Notes under the pieces: generated by a model
Told to the model about the DNA's origin: nothing
The model's database searches: none
Seen by the model: only the letters and a program-made list of their open reading frames with translations
In this document: piece by piece, positions 1 to 6,510 of the stretch
Layout: every line of letters begins with the position of its first letter
Numbering within the stretch: the first letter of the stretch is position 1
Assembly (NCBI GenBank): GCA_023389295.1
Contig: JAEWEO010000130.1
Span: 1-11,712, forward strand
Source of the DNA: Bacillota bacterium
GTDB taxonomy: Bacteria > Bacillota > Clostridia > Lachnospirales > Lachnospiraceae
Length of the DNA: 11,712 nt
Direction: 5' to 3'
Program-made: the position numbers and the translations under genes

Positions 1-291
1 GCTAAGTACTGTTTTGGGCTGATCCTTCACCTGTTCTTTCGGTGATAGAGTATCTAAAAACTCTATCATAATTCCCGGAATACATTCAACATACAATGGT
101 ATTGCCATAAGGATATTGTCATTCTTATAAAAGGCCTGACGTATTTCCTCCCATTTCCCGATCTCTGAAAGATGATATATTTCAACCGTATTGTTCTGCT
201 TGATATACCCCTCAGAAAAGGCATTAATAATAAGATTAGTATTGCTGTTTTTCTTTAGACGTGGTGAACAGTTAATGATTAATAAGTGCAT
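1..291 (-). CDS. Flavodoxin-fold NAD(P)H-dependent FMN reductase, C-terminus beyond window edge
   Basis: 97 codons are present and the frame runs off the left edge. The protein opens MHLLIINCSPRLKKNSNTN, a beta-strand followed by the N-x-SPR-x-x-N(T/S) phosphate-binding loop typical of NADPH-dependent FMN reductases and flavodoxin-fold quinone reductases. A second strand and loop, AIPLYVECIPGIMIEFLD (residues 63-80), matches the family's 'PlY...lPg....fld' segment beside the isoalloxazine ring. The ATG lies inside the end of the preceding gene (20-base overlap) and has an AAAGGGG ribosome binding site about 8 bases upstream, so the two are probably translationally coupled. The expected role is transfer of hydride from NAD(P)H to a flavin-bound acceptor in the cytosol; the substrate cannot be told. 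The fold call is confident, but nothing can be said about the missing C-terminal half. Confidence 0.82.
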   Translation of the reverse strand, partial: MHLLIINCSPRLKKNSNTNLIINAFSEGYIKQNNTVEIYHLSEIGKWEEIRQAFYKNDNILMAIPLYVECIPGIMIEFLDTLSPKEQVKDQPKTVLS

Positions 292-814
292 GATAAAGCC
301 CCTTTCTATTATCAAATTCATACGAACCCAAAGACACACCATGTAAATTCAATTGTACCCGGCTAAGCCAAAGGTCTAAATAATTATTATCTGCTTCTCC
401 GAGATAAACCATAGTCATGTTCGGGACTTTATTATAACGATTATAATGTCTCATTTGACCATTCTTAATTTTCAGATACATTGTTGCTAATGGTAGAATA
501 CGATCTACTATATTTTTCATCCTACTACAAACAAACCCACGATTTACGCTGGTAAGAAAAATGACCGTATCAGCTTGTAGCATTTTGATAAGAATTTGCT
601 CATAATCATCCTTGAGGCAGCAGATACCGGGAGTTTTTATCCAGCAGTCATTGCATCCGATACAGTGGTTTATTTTCAGTTCCCCTGCTAGAATAATTTC
701 AAACTCTGCTATGTATTGTTTAAGTTCATTATTCAGAACCTCGATTTCAGGTGCATTTTTTTCTAAAGTTGTAATAACAAGATACCTTTTTTCAAGTGCA
801 GCACTATTTCTCAT
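272..814 (-). CDS. Flavodoxin-family protein with a CX2CX2CX7C motif (iron-sulfur flavoprotein-like)
   Basis: This is a 180-residue protein. Residues 51-66 (CIGCNDCWIKTPGICC) followed by LKDD match the 'C-x-gC-x-x-C-x-x-tPG-x-C-x-x-DD' segment common in clostridial flavodoxin-family oxidoreductases and in iron-sulfur flavoproteins, where such cysteines can bind a [4Fe-4S] cluster. The following 'ADTVIFLTSVNRGFVCSRMKNIVDR' region (split here only by name, about residues 81-105) is the second flavin-contact strand and helix. The usual N-terminal G/N-SPR phosphate loop is absent: strand 1 (YLVITTLEK) runs straight into a helix. It may therefore bind flavin weakly or only as a partner of the overlapping downstream flavodoxin gene, which carries the loop. 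The ATG is preceded by AAGGGGAT about 7 bases away. A sigma-A-like promoter sits at 864-892. Confidence 0.78.
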   Translation of the reverse strand: MRNSAALEKRYLVITTLEKNAPEIEVLNNELKQYIAEFEIILAGELKINHCIGCNDCWIKTPGICCLKDDYEQILIKMLQADTVIFLTSVNRGFVCSRMKNIVDRILPLATMYLKIKNGQMRHYNRYNKVPNMTMVYLGEADNNYLDLWLSRVQLNLHGVSLGSYEFDNRKGLYHALINH

Positions 815-863
815 TAGCCCATCCCCTTATAGATTGTTAGATTAATTTCTAAAACTTACCATT

Positions 864-892
864 ATTCTATCACTATACTTTATAAATGTAAA
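864..892 (-). promoter_or_regulatory. Candidate sigma-A promoter for the flavodoxin gene pair
   Basis: Read on the minus strand, TTTACA (887-892) and TAGAAT (864-869) are separated by 17 bases. The expected start of transcription is near 857, giving a leader of about 43 bases before the ATG at 814. Each box differs from consensus at one or two positions. It would let the two flavodoxin genes be expressed separately from the DUF89 gene upstream. Confidence 0.42.
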
Positions 893-1061
893 ACATTACT
901 ATTTTAATACATAATAAAAGCTCAAGGATCTCATCATTCCAGGAGCTTTCATTAACGCAAAGTGTATTATGCTCATTTTGTCGGAGCATATCGATTGGAG
1001 AATTCCACTCTAGCTTTTTTGGTATATGTTTGAATAAATTGTCCTTTTGCTTCCATTTCAT
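873..1061 (-). pseudogene. Small unassigned ORF, possibly the C-terminal scrap of a DDE transposase
   Basis: This is a 62-codon frame in the 280-base gap between the DUF89 gene and the flavodoxin pair. Residues 11-24 (KHIPKKLEWNSPID) resemble the 'h-x-P-x-x-x-L-x-w-x-(S/T)P' end of integrase-core transposases of the IS3/IS30 type, but the match is short and from memory. A stop codon lies directly upstream of the ATG and there is no good ribosome binding site. The second half of the frame looks random. Inside it, AAAGCTC (917-923) and GAGCTTT (943-949) could form a weak 7-bp stem. It is most likely a decayed remnant or a chance frame. Confidence 0.2.
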
Positions 1062-1094
1062 TTAATTTATGTTTCTCAGGAGCGTTATTCTTCG

Positions 1095-1958
1095 TCAAAC
1101 TTTGTTTCGCATGCAAATCATTTTCTTTTCCTCAACACCAAGATCATTTGCAATAACATCACATTTAGTCATTAACAAGAAATAGATGTTTTTATTTTCT
1201 TCGCTCAAGCATTCATAGTTTGCTTGCCCTTTTGAAATTATTACATCAGCCTTTTCATAAGCTGCCCTAAATTCAGGACTTGTTCGATGAAGTATAGTCC
1301 CAAGGGAACCATCCCCATTATCGATTACCTCAGCAAATTCATCAATGCCAACGACATATGCGTCATCAGCGATAGAATCATTTATAACAGGTTCACCTCG
1401 TACTCCAAATTGCAATCTAACATTAGGATTTATCTCTTTTATTTTCTTTAAAAGAATTTTATCCATGCAGATTTCCCCACAATTATCACCTAAATATAAT
1501 AATGTTTTTGCATTTGATATGTCTTCCATTAATATTTGGGAATCATCGATTGCCAATTCTAACAGTTCCATTTTTTCAAAGTATTCAAAAATATCCTCTA
1601 ATAATGTATTATGTATGGGATTAAAATCTATGATATTACCGACAATGGCATATCGTATTGCTAATTGAAATGAATTTTCAGCTTTATCAATCTTGTTCTC
1701 AAATTCGGGCAACAATTTCATGAACATAGTATTATAGTAATTTCTGGTTTCTTTATAGGGGTCTGGATTACCTATTTGTCTTTTTACCATGCCAAAAATT
1801 TCTCCAATAATTTCTGGCGTTGTTGCTTCAAAATTCATTTTACTAAGATAAGTAAAAACTTCCCTAAGTAATTCTTCTTTTCTATTAACACCTGTCATAT
1901 TTGCCACTTTGATCGCTTGGTTAACTACACAGGGCAAGCATTTATCATGCATTCTCAT
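1095..1958 (-). CDS. DUF89 / ARMT1-like damage-control phosphatase family protein
   Basis: This 287-residue protein has the length and architecture of the stand-alone prokaryotic DUF89 family. It has an N-terminal helical part with a CxxC pair (C7, C10; KCLPCVVNQ) and the family's GNIIDF segment (108-112). A Rossmann-like part follows, with LYLGDNCGE (155-162; D158 and N159 are the expected metal ligands), VRGEPVINDSIADDA (187-200; D194 the third ligand), NGDGSLGTIL (214-222) and ISKGQANYE (241-249). Characterised relatives are metal-dependent phosphatases acting on phosphometabolites such as sugar phosphates or 4-phosphopantetheine; the substrate here is unknown. The first ATG of the MRM start is best placed, with GAGGT 8 bases upstream. 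It follows the HD-domain gene by 85 bases on the same strand, so both probably share a transcript. Confidence 0.85.
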   Translation of the reverse strand: MRMHDKCLPCVVNQAIKVANMTGVNRKEELLREVFTYLSKMNFEATTPEIIGEIFGMVKRQIGNPDPYKETRNYYNTMFMKLLPEFENKIDKAENSFQLAIRYAIVGNIIDFNPIHNTLLEDIFEYFEKMELLELAIDDSQILMEDISNAKTLLYLGDNCGEICMDKILLKKIKEINPNVRLQFGVRGEPVINDSIADDAYVVGIDEFAEVIDNGDGSLGTILHRTSPEFRAAYEKADVIISKGQANYECLSEENKNIYFLLMTKCDVIANDLGVEEKKMICMRNKV

Positions 1959-2043
1959 AATGATACCTCATATTCCTGGACCGAGATTTGCATATTCTAT
2001 TAGGTCTGTAAAAAGCTCATCGCAATACCGCGGTCTCCAACTT

Positions 2044-2613
2044 CTATATCTCTAAGAAATCAATATCCAACCCTGACTTTTTCTCAAAATAGTGTTTTAA
2101 TTCAATGTGTTTATTCCATTTATTTAAGGGATAATGTCCATATCTTTGCTTTACATCGTTCATTCGCACTTCTATATTTACAGGTCCATCCGGAAGAGCA
2201 ATACTATCACATAATTGTATCAATGTATCATAATCATCATACTCATACTTGTCTATTAAGTCGCATATTTCCTTCAAATCTGTGTCCGAAACATCCATCT
2301 TAACAATACTAGTATTAATATCTTTGATAGCAAAAGAATGTGTGATACAAATCCTGGCGGCCTCATCATATCCAAGTTCCATTAAATAATGATATCCATC
2401 AATAACATGAGCAAGGTTTGTTACACCTTCCCTTCGGCCAATATCATGTAAAAGTCCGATTATAAATGCTTTCTCTTCGTCTATATCATCACATTCCTTA
2501 CTAATTACATATGCACATTTTGCTACAACAATGGAATGATCCTTCCAAGGACCAGGATTTCTTTCATATGCTTCATTTAATAAGATGAATGCTTTTTCCC
2601 TATCTGGTAACAT
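2044..2613 (-). CDS. HD-domain phosphohydrolase
   Basis: This 189-residue protein carries a complete HD metal-binding signature: H26 (WKDHS), the H56-D57 pair in LLHDIGR, H92 in CITHSF and D136 in LCDSIAL. This places the HD fold at about residues 20-140, with a short helical C-terminal tail. HD proteins of this size hydrolyse nucleotides, sugar phosphates or other phosphoesters in the cytosol; specificity cannot be read here. Translation starts at the ATG preceded by AAAGGAG with a short 4-5 base spacer. It is the first gene of a leftward unit with the DUF89 gene and is divergent from the hydrogenase operon. Pairing an HD hydrolase with a DUF89 phosphatase suggests a metabolite-repair or nucleotide-cleaning role, which is inference. 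Confidence 0.85.
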   Translation of the reverse strand: MLPDREKAFILLNEAYERNPGPWKDHSIVVAKCAYVISKECDDIDEEKAFIIGLLHDIGRREGVTNLAHVIDGYHYLMELGYDEAARICITHSFAIKDINTSIVKMDVSDTDLKEICDLIDKYEYDDYDTLIQLCDSIALPDGPVNIEVRMNDVKQRYGHYPLNKWNKHIELKHYFEKKSGLDIDFLEI

Positions 2614-2667
2614 TTTTCTCCTTTACCAATACTCTTATTTTTGAACATAATAATCATATTTTTCCTT

Positions 2668-2696
2668 ATTACAACAGTTTGTTTTTTAAACATCAA
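2668..2696 (-). promoter_or_regulatory. Candidate sigma-A promoter for the HD/DUF89 unit
   Basis: On the minus strand, TTGATG (2691-2696) and TGTAAT (2668-2673) are separated by 17 bases, putting transcription start near 2661 and leaving a leader of about 48 bases before the ATG at 2613. The sequence is AT-rich, so chance matches are common. A small AACAT-CA-ATGTT palindrome (2689-2700) overlaps the -35 box. Confidence 0.38.
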
Positions 2697-2790
2697 TGTT
2701 AAGATTACGAGCTTCATATCTATGTATACCGACGTTAAACAGTAACTAAAATTTTCAATTCCATATTTTAGATGACAAACCATAAATCAA

Positions 2791-2820
2791 TTGACGATAA
2801 AAGAATTTTGTGTTTATTAT
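2791..2820 (+). promoter_or_regulatory. Candidate sigma-A promoter for the hydrogenase operon
   Basis: TTGACG (2791-2796) and TATTAT (2815-2820) are 18 bases apart, and transcription would start near 2828. The leader to the first ATG (2918) would be about 90 bases. It contains an imperfect dyad around CTTGAGTGCTTTAAG but no riboswitch that I recognise. The whole 304-base gap between the two divergent units (2614-2917) holds no supported gene. Confidence 0.5.
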
Positions 2821-2917
2821 AGCACATTTATATTTCATCATTAAATTAAGACTAGCTTGAGTGCTTTAAGCATATATCTAATAGTGTAATATTTTAATTA
2901 TAAGGGTTGTTTTTATC

Positions 2918-3376
2918 ATGGTTAAAGTTTTAGGGATTGGTAATAGGCTTATGATGGATGATGGAATTGCTATAGCAATACTTGAAAACATAAGAGACAA
3001 GCTTAAAACAATGGGAATAGAAGTCATTATCGGAGAAACTGATTTACAGTTTTGTTTTCATCAATTAACAATAGAAGACTTTGTTATTATTATAGATGCT
3101 ACATGTTCTGAAAGAGATGCTGGAAGTATTTTTTCATGTAAGTTAGAGGAAGCAATTACAGTATATGGGGATACGAACTCTCAACATGATATGAGTATCT
3201 TTGACCTAATGCGAATATACTCAAAATTTTCAAGAGGTTATTTTATTGGCATTGAAGTGGATGAGATCGGAGTCGGATTTGGACTTAGTGATACATTGTC
3301 AGAATTATTCCAGTACATCTGCTTTGACATTGAAGGATTAATTAAGGAAATAGTGAAGGAGGTTTCTTATGCATGA
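2918..3376 (+). CDS. [NiFe] hydrogenase maturation endopeptidase (HycI/HybD family)
   Basis: This 152-residue protein is of family size. It starts VKVLGIGNRLMMDDGIA, the G-x-GN-x-L-x-x-D-(D/E)-G signature of hydrogenase maturation proteases. The three nickel-sensing positions of HybD/HycI can be placed: D15 (in DDG, where HybD has Glu16), D60 (IIIDA) and H90 (SQHD). The enzyme recognises nickel in the large-subunit precursor and cuts after the His of DPCxxCxxH; the large subunit of this operon has such a tail. Acting in the cytosol, it lets the C-terminus fold over the completed Ni-Fe site. It is the first gene of the operon, with only a weak AAGGG site 11 bases before the ATG. Its end contains the AAGGAGG that serves the next ORF, which overlaps it by 8 bases. 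Confidence 0.9.
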   Translation: MVKVLGIGNRLMMDDGIAIAILENIRDKLKTMGIEVIIGETDLQFCFHQLTIEDFVIIIDATCSERDAGSIFSCKLEEAITVYGDTNSQHDMSIFDLMRIYSKFSRGYFIGIEVDEIGVGFGLSDTLSELFQYICFDIEGLIKEIVKEVSYA

Positions 3377-3491
3377 TACTTTTTTGAATGAGAGAATATA
3401 TGACGCATTATTAAAAATCTGCCAGTTAGTAAGGAAGGCATCATTCAAAAAGGTCATTCAGAATATAATTAATATTATAAACATTTCTTAG
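3369..3491 (+). CDS. 40-residue helical protein of unknown function in the hydrogenase operon
   Basis: The reading frame is short, but its ribosome binding site is the best in the window: AAGGAGG (3356-3362), 6 bases before the ATG. The ATG overlaps the stop of the maturation protease as ATGCATGA, a typical translational-coupling arrangement. The TAG stop is itself part of the AGGGG site of the next gene. The protein starts MHDTFLNERIYDALLKICQL and ends in a basic then Ile/Asn-rich amphipathic helix (KASFKKVIQNIINIINIS). It has one cysteine (C18) and no membrane span. I do not recognise a family. Its position between protease and b5-like gene suggests an accessory, assembly or docking peptide for the hydrogenase; this is inference. 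The alternative is a mere coupling leader. Confidence 0.6.
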   Translation: MHDTFLNERIYDALLKICQLVRKASFKKVIQNIINIINIS

Positions 3492-3500
3492 GGGTAAAAT

Positions 3501-4007
3501 ATGAGAATTGGTAACTTTTCGAGTGAATATCTAAATGATATCTTTGATGATATTAACTATGATATGAATTTGCTATATTCAATACCTTGTGATTACACCA
3601 GAAATTTAATTCTGAATCACTTGAGAGATAAAATCTTTATTCTGGAATATGCGATAAAATCTACTAATCCGACAATATCTCTACAAACGCAACCTTTGCC
3701 GATTCAACCGGAGGAATACACTGACGATCAGTCACAAATCCCCATGCAACCAGTATCTTCTAAAAATAATGTTACGTTTACATCACAAGATTTATCAGGA
3801 TTCGATGGGATGAATGGCAATGCGGCGTATGTAGCGATAAATGGTATTGTTTATGATGTAACTGATAATGCTGCTTGGGCGGCAGCAACACATTTTGGTT
3901 TGAGAGCTGGTAACGATTTGACTGGCGAATTCGCTTCCTGCCATGCTGGTCAACCAATACTGAGCAAACTAAAAGTAGTTGGAAGGTTGGTGGATAATGA
4001 GAAGTGA
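3501..4007 (+). CDS. Soluble cytochrome b5-like heme-binding protein with N-terminal helical extension
   Basis: The 168-residue protein has three parts. Residues 1-55 are helical (DDINYDMNLLYSIPCDYTRN region) and match nothing I know. Residues 56-90 form a Pro/Gln-rich linker. Residues 91-165 form a cytochrome b5-like heme/steroid-binding domain: FTSQDLSGFDGMNGNAAYVA, INGIVYDVTDNAAWA, then THFGLRAGNDLTGEF and CHAGQ. H131 and H148 are the likely axial heme ligands; the classic HPGG loop is absent, as usual in the bacterial 'predicted heme/steroid-binding' subfamily. There is no signal peptide or transmembrane helix, so it should be cytosolic. AGGGG lies 6 bases before the ATG. The gene overlaps the small-subunit start by 11 bases, pointing to equal synthesis and an electron-transfer partnership with the hydrogenase. 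Confidence 0.87.
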   Translation: MRIGNFSSEYLNDIFDDINYDMNLLYSIPCDYTRNLILNHLRDKIFILEYAIKSTNPTISLQTQPLPIQPEEYTDDQSQIPMQPVSSKNNVTFTSQDLSGFDGMNGNAAYVAINGIVYDVTDNAAWAAATHFGLRAGNDLTGEFASCHAGQPILSKLKVVGRLVDNEK

Positions 4008-4896
4008 AATCAATGTCTGCCCAAATTATAATTCAAGGATGAGTTCTGTACACCTTGTTGATACAGTAAAAAACCAGATGTTACAAGGTGCTTTACATAA
4101 GAGAAACCTAGTGTGGCTCGAACTTACAGGATGTTCAGGAAATATTATATCGCTTCTGGATGGTTCTAATCCGGACTTTAAGTACTTAATATCTCAGATG
4201 ACAAACTTCATATATAACAACAGTCTTTCAGCAAACGAAGGTCAGAATGCAATGGAGCAGTTGTTTCAAGTTCAAGAAAGTGACTTTATCCTTGCAGTTG
4301 AAGGTGCAGTTGCTACTAAGAATAACGGATTATACAATATCATCGGTCGTTACAACGGGAAATGGGTCACAGCTCTTGAGATAGTGAAAACGCTTGGTGA
4401 GAAAGCTGCTCATGTTATTGCCGTAGGTGCTTGTGCAACACATGGAGGCGTTTCTGCAGCAAGACCGAATCCTGCTGAATGTACTAGTGTGCAGAGTGTA
4501 TTAAACCGAAAAGTCATTAAGCTCACGGGGTGCCCATGTCATCCGGATTGGTTTATGGGAACACTTGCTTATATCCTGCTTTACGGAGAACCAGAGCTTG
4601 ACAGTTGGGATAGACCTCTAATCTTCTACAGTACTTTAATTCATGATAGATGTCCACGTAGGTCGTACTTTGATCAGGGAATATTTGCAGAGAAATTGGG
4701 CGATAAAACTTGTATGTTTAAATTGGGCTGCCGTGGACCGGTAACACGAATAGATTGTCCAACCAGACAATGGAATCAATATGTTAACTGGCCTATTGAA
4801 GATGACACTCCTTGTATAGGCTGTGCACAATTTGGATTTCCTGATTCAATGGAACCTTTTATTAATTACAATGCCACGAGGATAGTACAAGAGTGA
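3997..4896 (+). CDS. [NiFe] hydrogenase small subunit, cytosolic, HupS-like proximal cluster site
   Basis: This 299-residue protein carries the three-cluster relay. The proximal site has C46 in LTGCSGN, C146 (GACATHGG) and C179 (GCPCHPDW). The distal site has H216, C219, C239 and C245 (GCRGP). The medial site has C254, C273 and C276 (CPTRQWN...PCIGC). The second proximal position is N49 rather than Cys, as in the CSGN motif of cyanobacterial HupS (group 2a-like). There is no RRxFxK twin-arginine signal and no C-terminal membrane anchor, so the enzyme should be cytosolic. I chose the ATG at 3997; a TTG 18 bases upstream in the same frame has no support. The start overlaps the b5-like gene, and GGAAGG/GGTGG lie just upstream. 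It feeds electrons from the Ni-Fe site of the large subunit to an acceptor, probably the b5-like protein. Confidence 0.92.
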   Translation: MRSEINVCPNYNSRMSSVHLVDTVKNQMLQGALHKRNLVWLELTGCSGNIISLLDGSNPDFKYLISQMTNFIYNNSLSANEGQNAMEQLFQVQESDFILAVEGAVATKNNGLYNIIGRYNGKWVTALEIVKTLGEKAAHVIAVGACATHGGVSAARPNPAECTSVQSVLNRKVIKLTGCPCHPDWFMGTLAYILLYGEPELDSWDRPLIFYSTLIHDRCPRRSYFDQGIFAEKLGDKTCMFKLGCRGPVTRIDCPTRQWNQYVNWPIEDDTPCIGCAQFGFPDSMEPFINYNATRIVQE

Positions 4897-5003
4897 TGTA
4901 GGATTCTATCACATAGTAATTCCAGTTTGGAGAATGCACAACAACAATTAAGTTCGTAGTAATGATAATGAGTCGCTAATGTTACCAAGAAGTGAGGGGA
5001 AAG

Positions 5004-6416
5004 ATGGCAAAGAAGATTATTATAAATCCAGTAACACGGATTAGTGGCTTTATGGAAATTCAGGCGGATATTGAAAATAATCAGGTGGTTGATGCCAAAA
5101 CGGAAGGACTTATGTTTCGTGGTTTTGAAAAAATGTTGATAGGTAGAAATCCATTCGATGCAGTATATTTTACTCAACGTATATGTGGGATTTGTTCAAC
5201 TGCTCATTCCATAGCATCAACACTTGCCCTAGAAGATGCAATCGGTATCGTTCCATCGGAACAGGGGAGGTATTTGAGAGATATTATCCATGGATGTGAA
5301 TTCCTCCAAAACCATATTCGCCATTTTTATCAATATACTATTCCTGATTTTGTGAAGCTACCCGATGATTATCCTCTGTTTCATGCAGAGCATAGTGATT
5401 TTAGGTTGCCAATGGAAAAGAATGAAAGATTGGTCAAGGACTATTTTGCTTCACTTGATATAAGTAAGAGTGCACACGAAATGCTTGCTGTACTTGGTGG
5501 TAAGGCTCCGCACAATCATGGAATATTCATAGGAGGTATCACATCACAAGCAACTATCGATAAAATCATCAAGTTAAAATCCATTTTGCATACGATACAA
5601 CAATTCATAGATGACAGAATGCTCCCAGATGTATATACCATTGCTGATTATTACAAAGACTATTTTTCTATTGGCGGAGGATATGGAAATCTACTAAGCT
5701 TTGGATGTTTTAATGGCTATAAGGAATTGGGAACCCTATATGTAGATCCTCTTGTACATACCGATGGTACCACTAGTATATTTTCTCCTGAAAATATAAC
5801 TGAGGAAGTTGACTATGCTTGGTATAAAGATGGGCAAAATATTAATAAACCTTATGAGGATAATCAGGAAGATGATATGAATAAACCCAAAGCTTATTCT
5901 TGGGTAAAGGCGCCAAGATATCACAATCTACCTTTTGAGACTGGGCCACTGGCAAGACAATGGTTAGCTGGTGAATATAAGAATGGAGTATCAACGATGG
6001 ATCGAACTATTGCTAGAGTTCTTGAGGCAAGAAAAATAGCTTCCATAATAAATATATTACTAGAAAATCTTATTCCAGGTATATCTGTGCAAGAAGAGTA
6101 TTTAATTCCTGCTACAGCTAAGGGTAAAGGGTTGATTGATACTACAAGGGGTGCGCTAGGACATTGGTTAAAAATTAATGATCAAGCTATTTCGTTTTAT
6201 CAGATTATTACACCGTCTGCTTGGAACCTTTCTACCAGAAGTAGTAACGATAGGAAAGGAACTGCTGAACAGGCGCTTATCGGTATACCTGTAGGTGACA
6301 TTAATGATCCTATAGAAATTGGACGAACAATTCGATCTTTTGATCCTTGTATATCATGTGCCACCCATGTATACACAGAAGGAAAATTTGTTAATACAGT
6401 TCAGATTGTTCATTGA
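5004..6416 (+). CDS. [NiFe] hydrogenase large (catalytic) subunit precursor
   Basis: This 470-residue protein starts MAKKIIINPVTRISGFMEI, the conserved 'i-x-PvTRieGh' opening. The four nickel ligands are C61 and C64 in RICGICSTAHS and C449 and C452 in SFDPCISCATH. H455 ends the mature protein, followed by the 15-residue tail VYTEGKFVNTVQIVH that the maturation endopeptidase should remove. It catalyses reversible H2 splitting at a Ni-Fe(CN)2CO site whose assembly needs HypABCDEF, which are not in the window. I chose the ATG at 5004, with GAGGGG 4 bases upstream; a GTG 12 bases earlier is in frame but leaves the ribosome binding site inside the gene. A 107-base gap without any ORF separates it from the small subunit, longer than elsewhere in the operon. 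Membership of group 1 or 2 should be set by phylogeny. Confidence 0.95.
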   Translation: MAKKIIINPVTRISGFMEIQADIENNQVVDAKTEGLMFRGFEKMLIGRNPFDAVYFTQRICGICSTAHSIASTLALEDAIGIVPSEQGRYLRDIIHGCEFLQNHIRHFYQYTIPDFVKLPDDYPLFHAEHSDFRLPMEKNERLVKDYFASLDISKSAHEMLAVLGGKAPHNHGIFIGGITSQATIDKIIKLKSILHTIQQFIDDRMLPDVYTIADYYKDYFSIGGGYGNLLSFGCFNGYKELGTLYVDPLVHTDGTTSIFSPENITEEVDYAWYKDGQNINKPYEDNQEDDMNKPKAYSWVKAPRYHNLPFETGPLARQWLAGEYKNGVSTMDRTIARVLEARKIASIINILLENLIPGISVQEEYLIPATAKGKGLIDTTRGALGHWLKINDQAISFYQIITPSAWNLSTRSSNDRKGTAEQALIGIPVGDINDPIEIGRTIRSFDPCISCATHVYTEGKFVNTVQIVH

Positions 6417-6450
6417 ATATTTATATCTTCTATATTACATAAAAGGTAAA

Positions 6451-6510
6451 AATACATGGAAGGTCGTAAACTTTGTTTAAGTAGGCAACCTCCAATGTAT
6501 TTGTTGTTTT
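6451..6510. terminator. Probable bidirectional terminator between convergent transcripts
   Basis: AATACATGG-A-AGGT (6451-6464) pairs with ACCTCC-A-ATGTATT (6488-6501), giving about 13 bp with two single-base bulges. Inside the loop GTAAAC-ttt-GTTTAA nearly forms a second stem. A T-rich tail (TTGTTGTTTT) follows on the plus strand and a TTTTT run (complement of 6446-6450 plus stem end) on the minus strand. It lies 35 bases after the large-subunit stop and downstream of the leftward coiled-coil gene. Confidence 0.55.

Noticed and set aside
2577..2783. Leftward 68-codon frame
   Set aside because: It overlaps the HD gene in another frame, spans the HD promoter region, and lacks protein-like composition.
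3979..3996. Upstream TTG start for the hydrogenase small subunit
   Set aside because: It adds six residues without a ribosome binding site; the ATG at 3997 has purine-rich sequence before it and makes the usual short overlap.
4982..4993. TTACCAAGAAGT repeated near 4982 and 7923
   Set aside because: Only 12 bases match, with no symmetry or shared context; a chance repeat in AT-rich sequence.
4992..5003. GTG start for the hydrogenase large subunit
   Set aside because: The GAGGGG that should serve as the ribosome binding site would lie inside the gene; ATG at 5004 gives the conserved N-terminus.
4636..5177. Leftward frames opposite the hydrogenase subunits
   Set aside because: They are shadows of well-supported genes and have no start signals.
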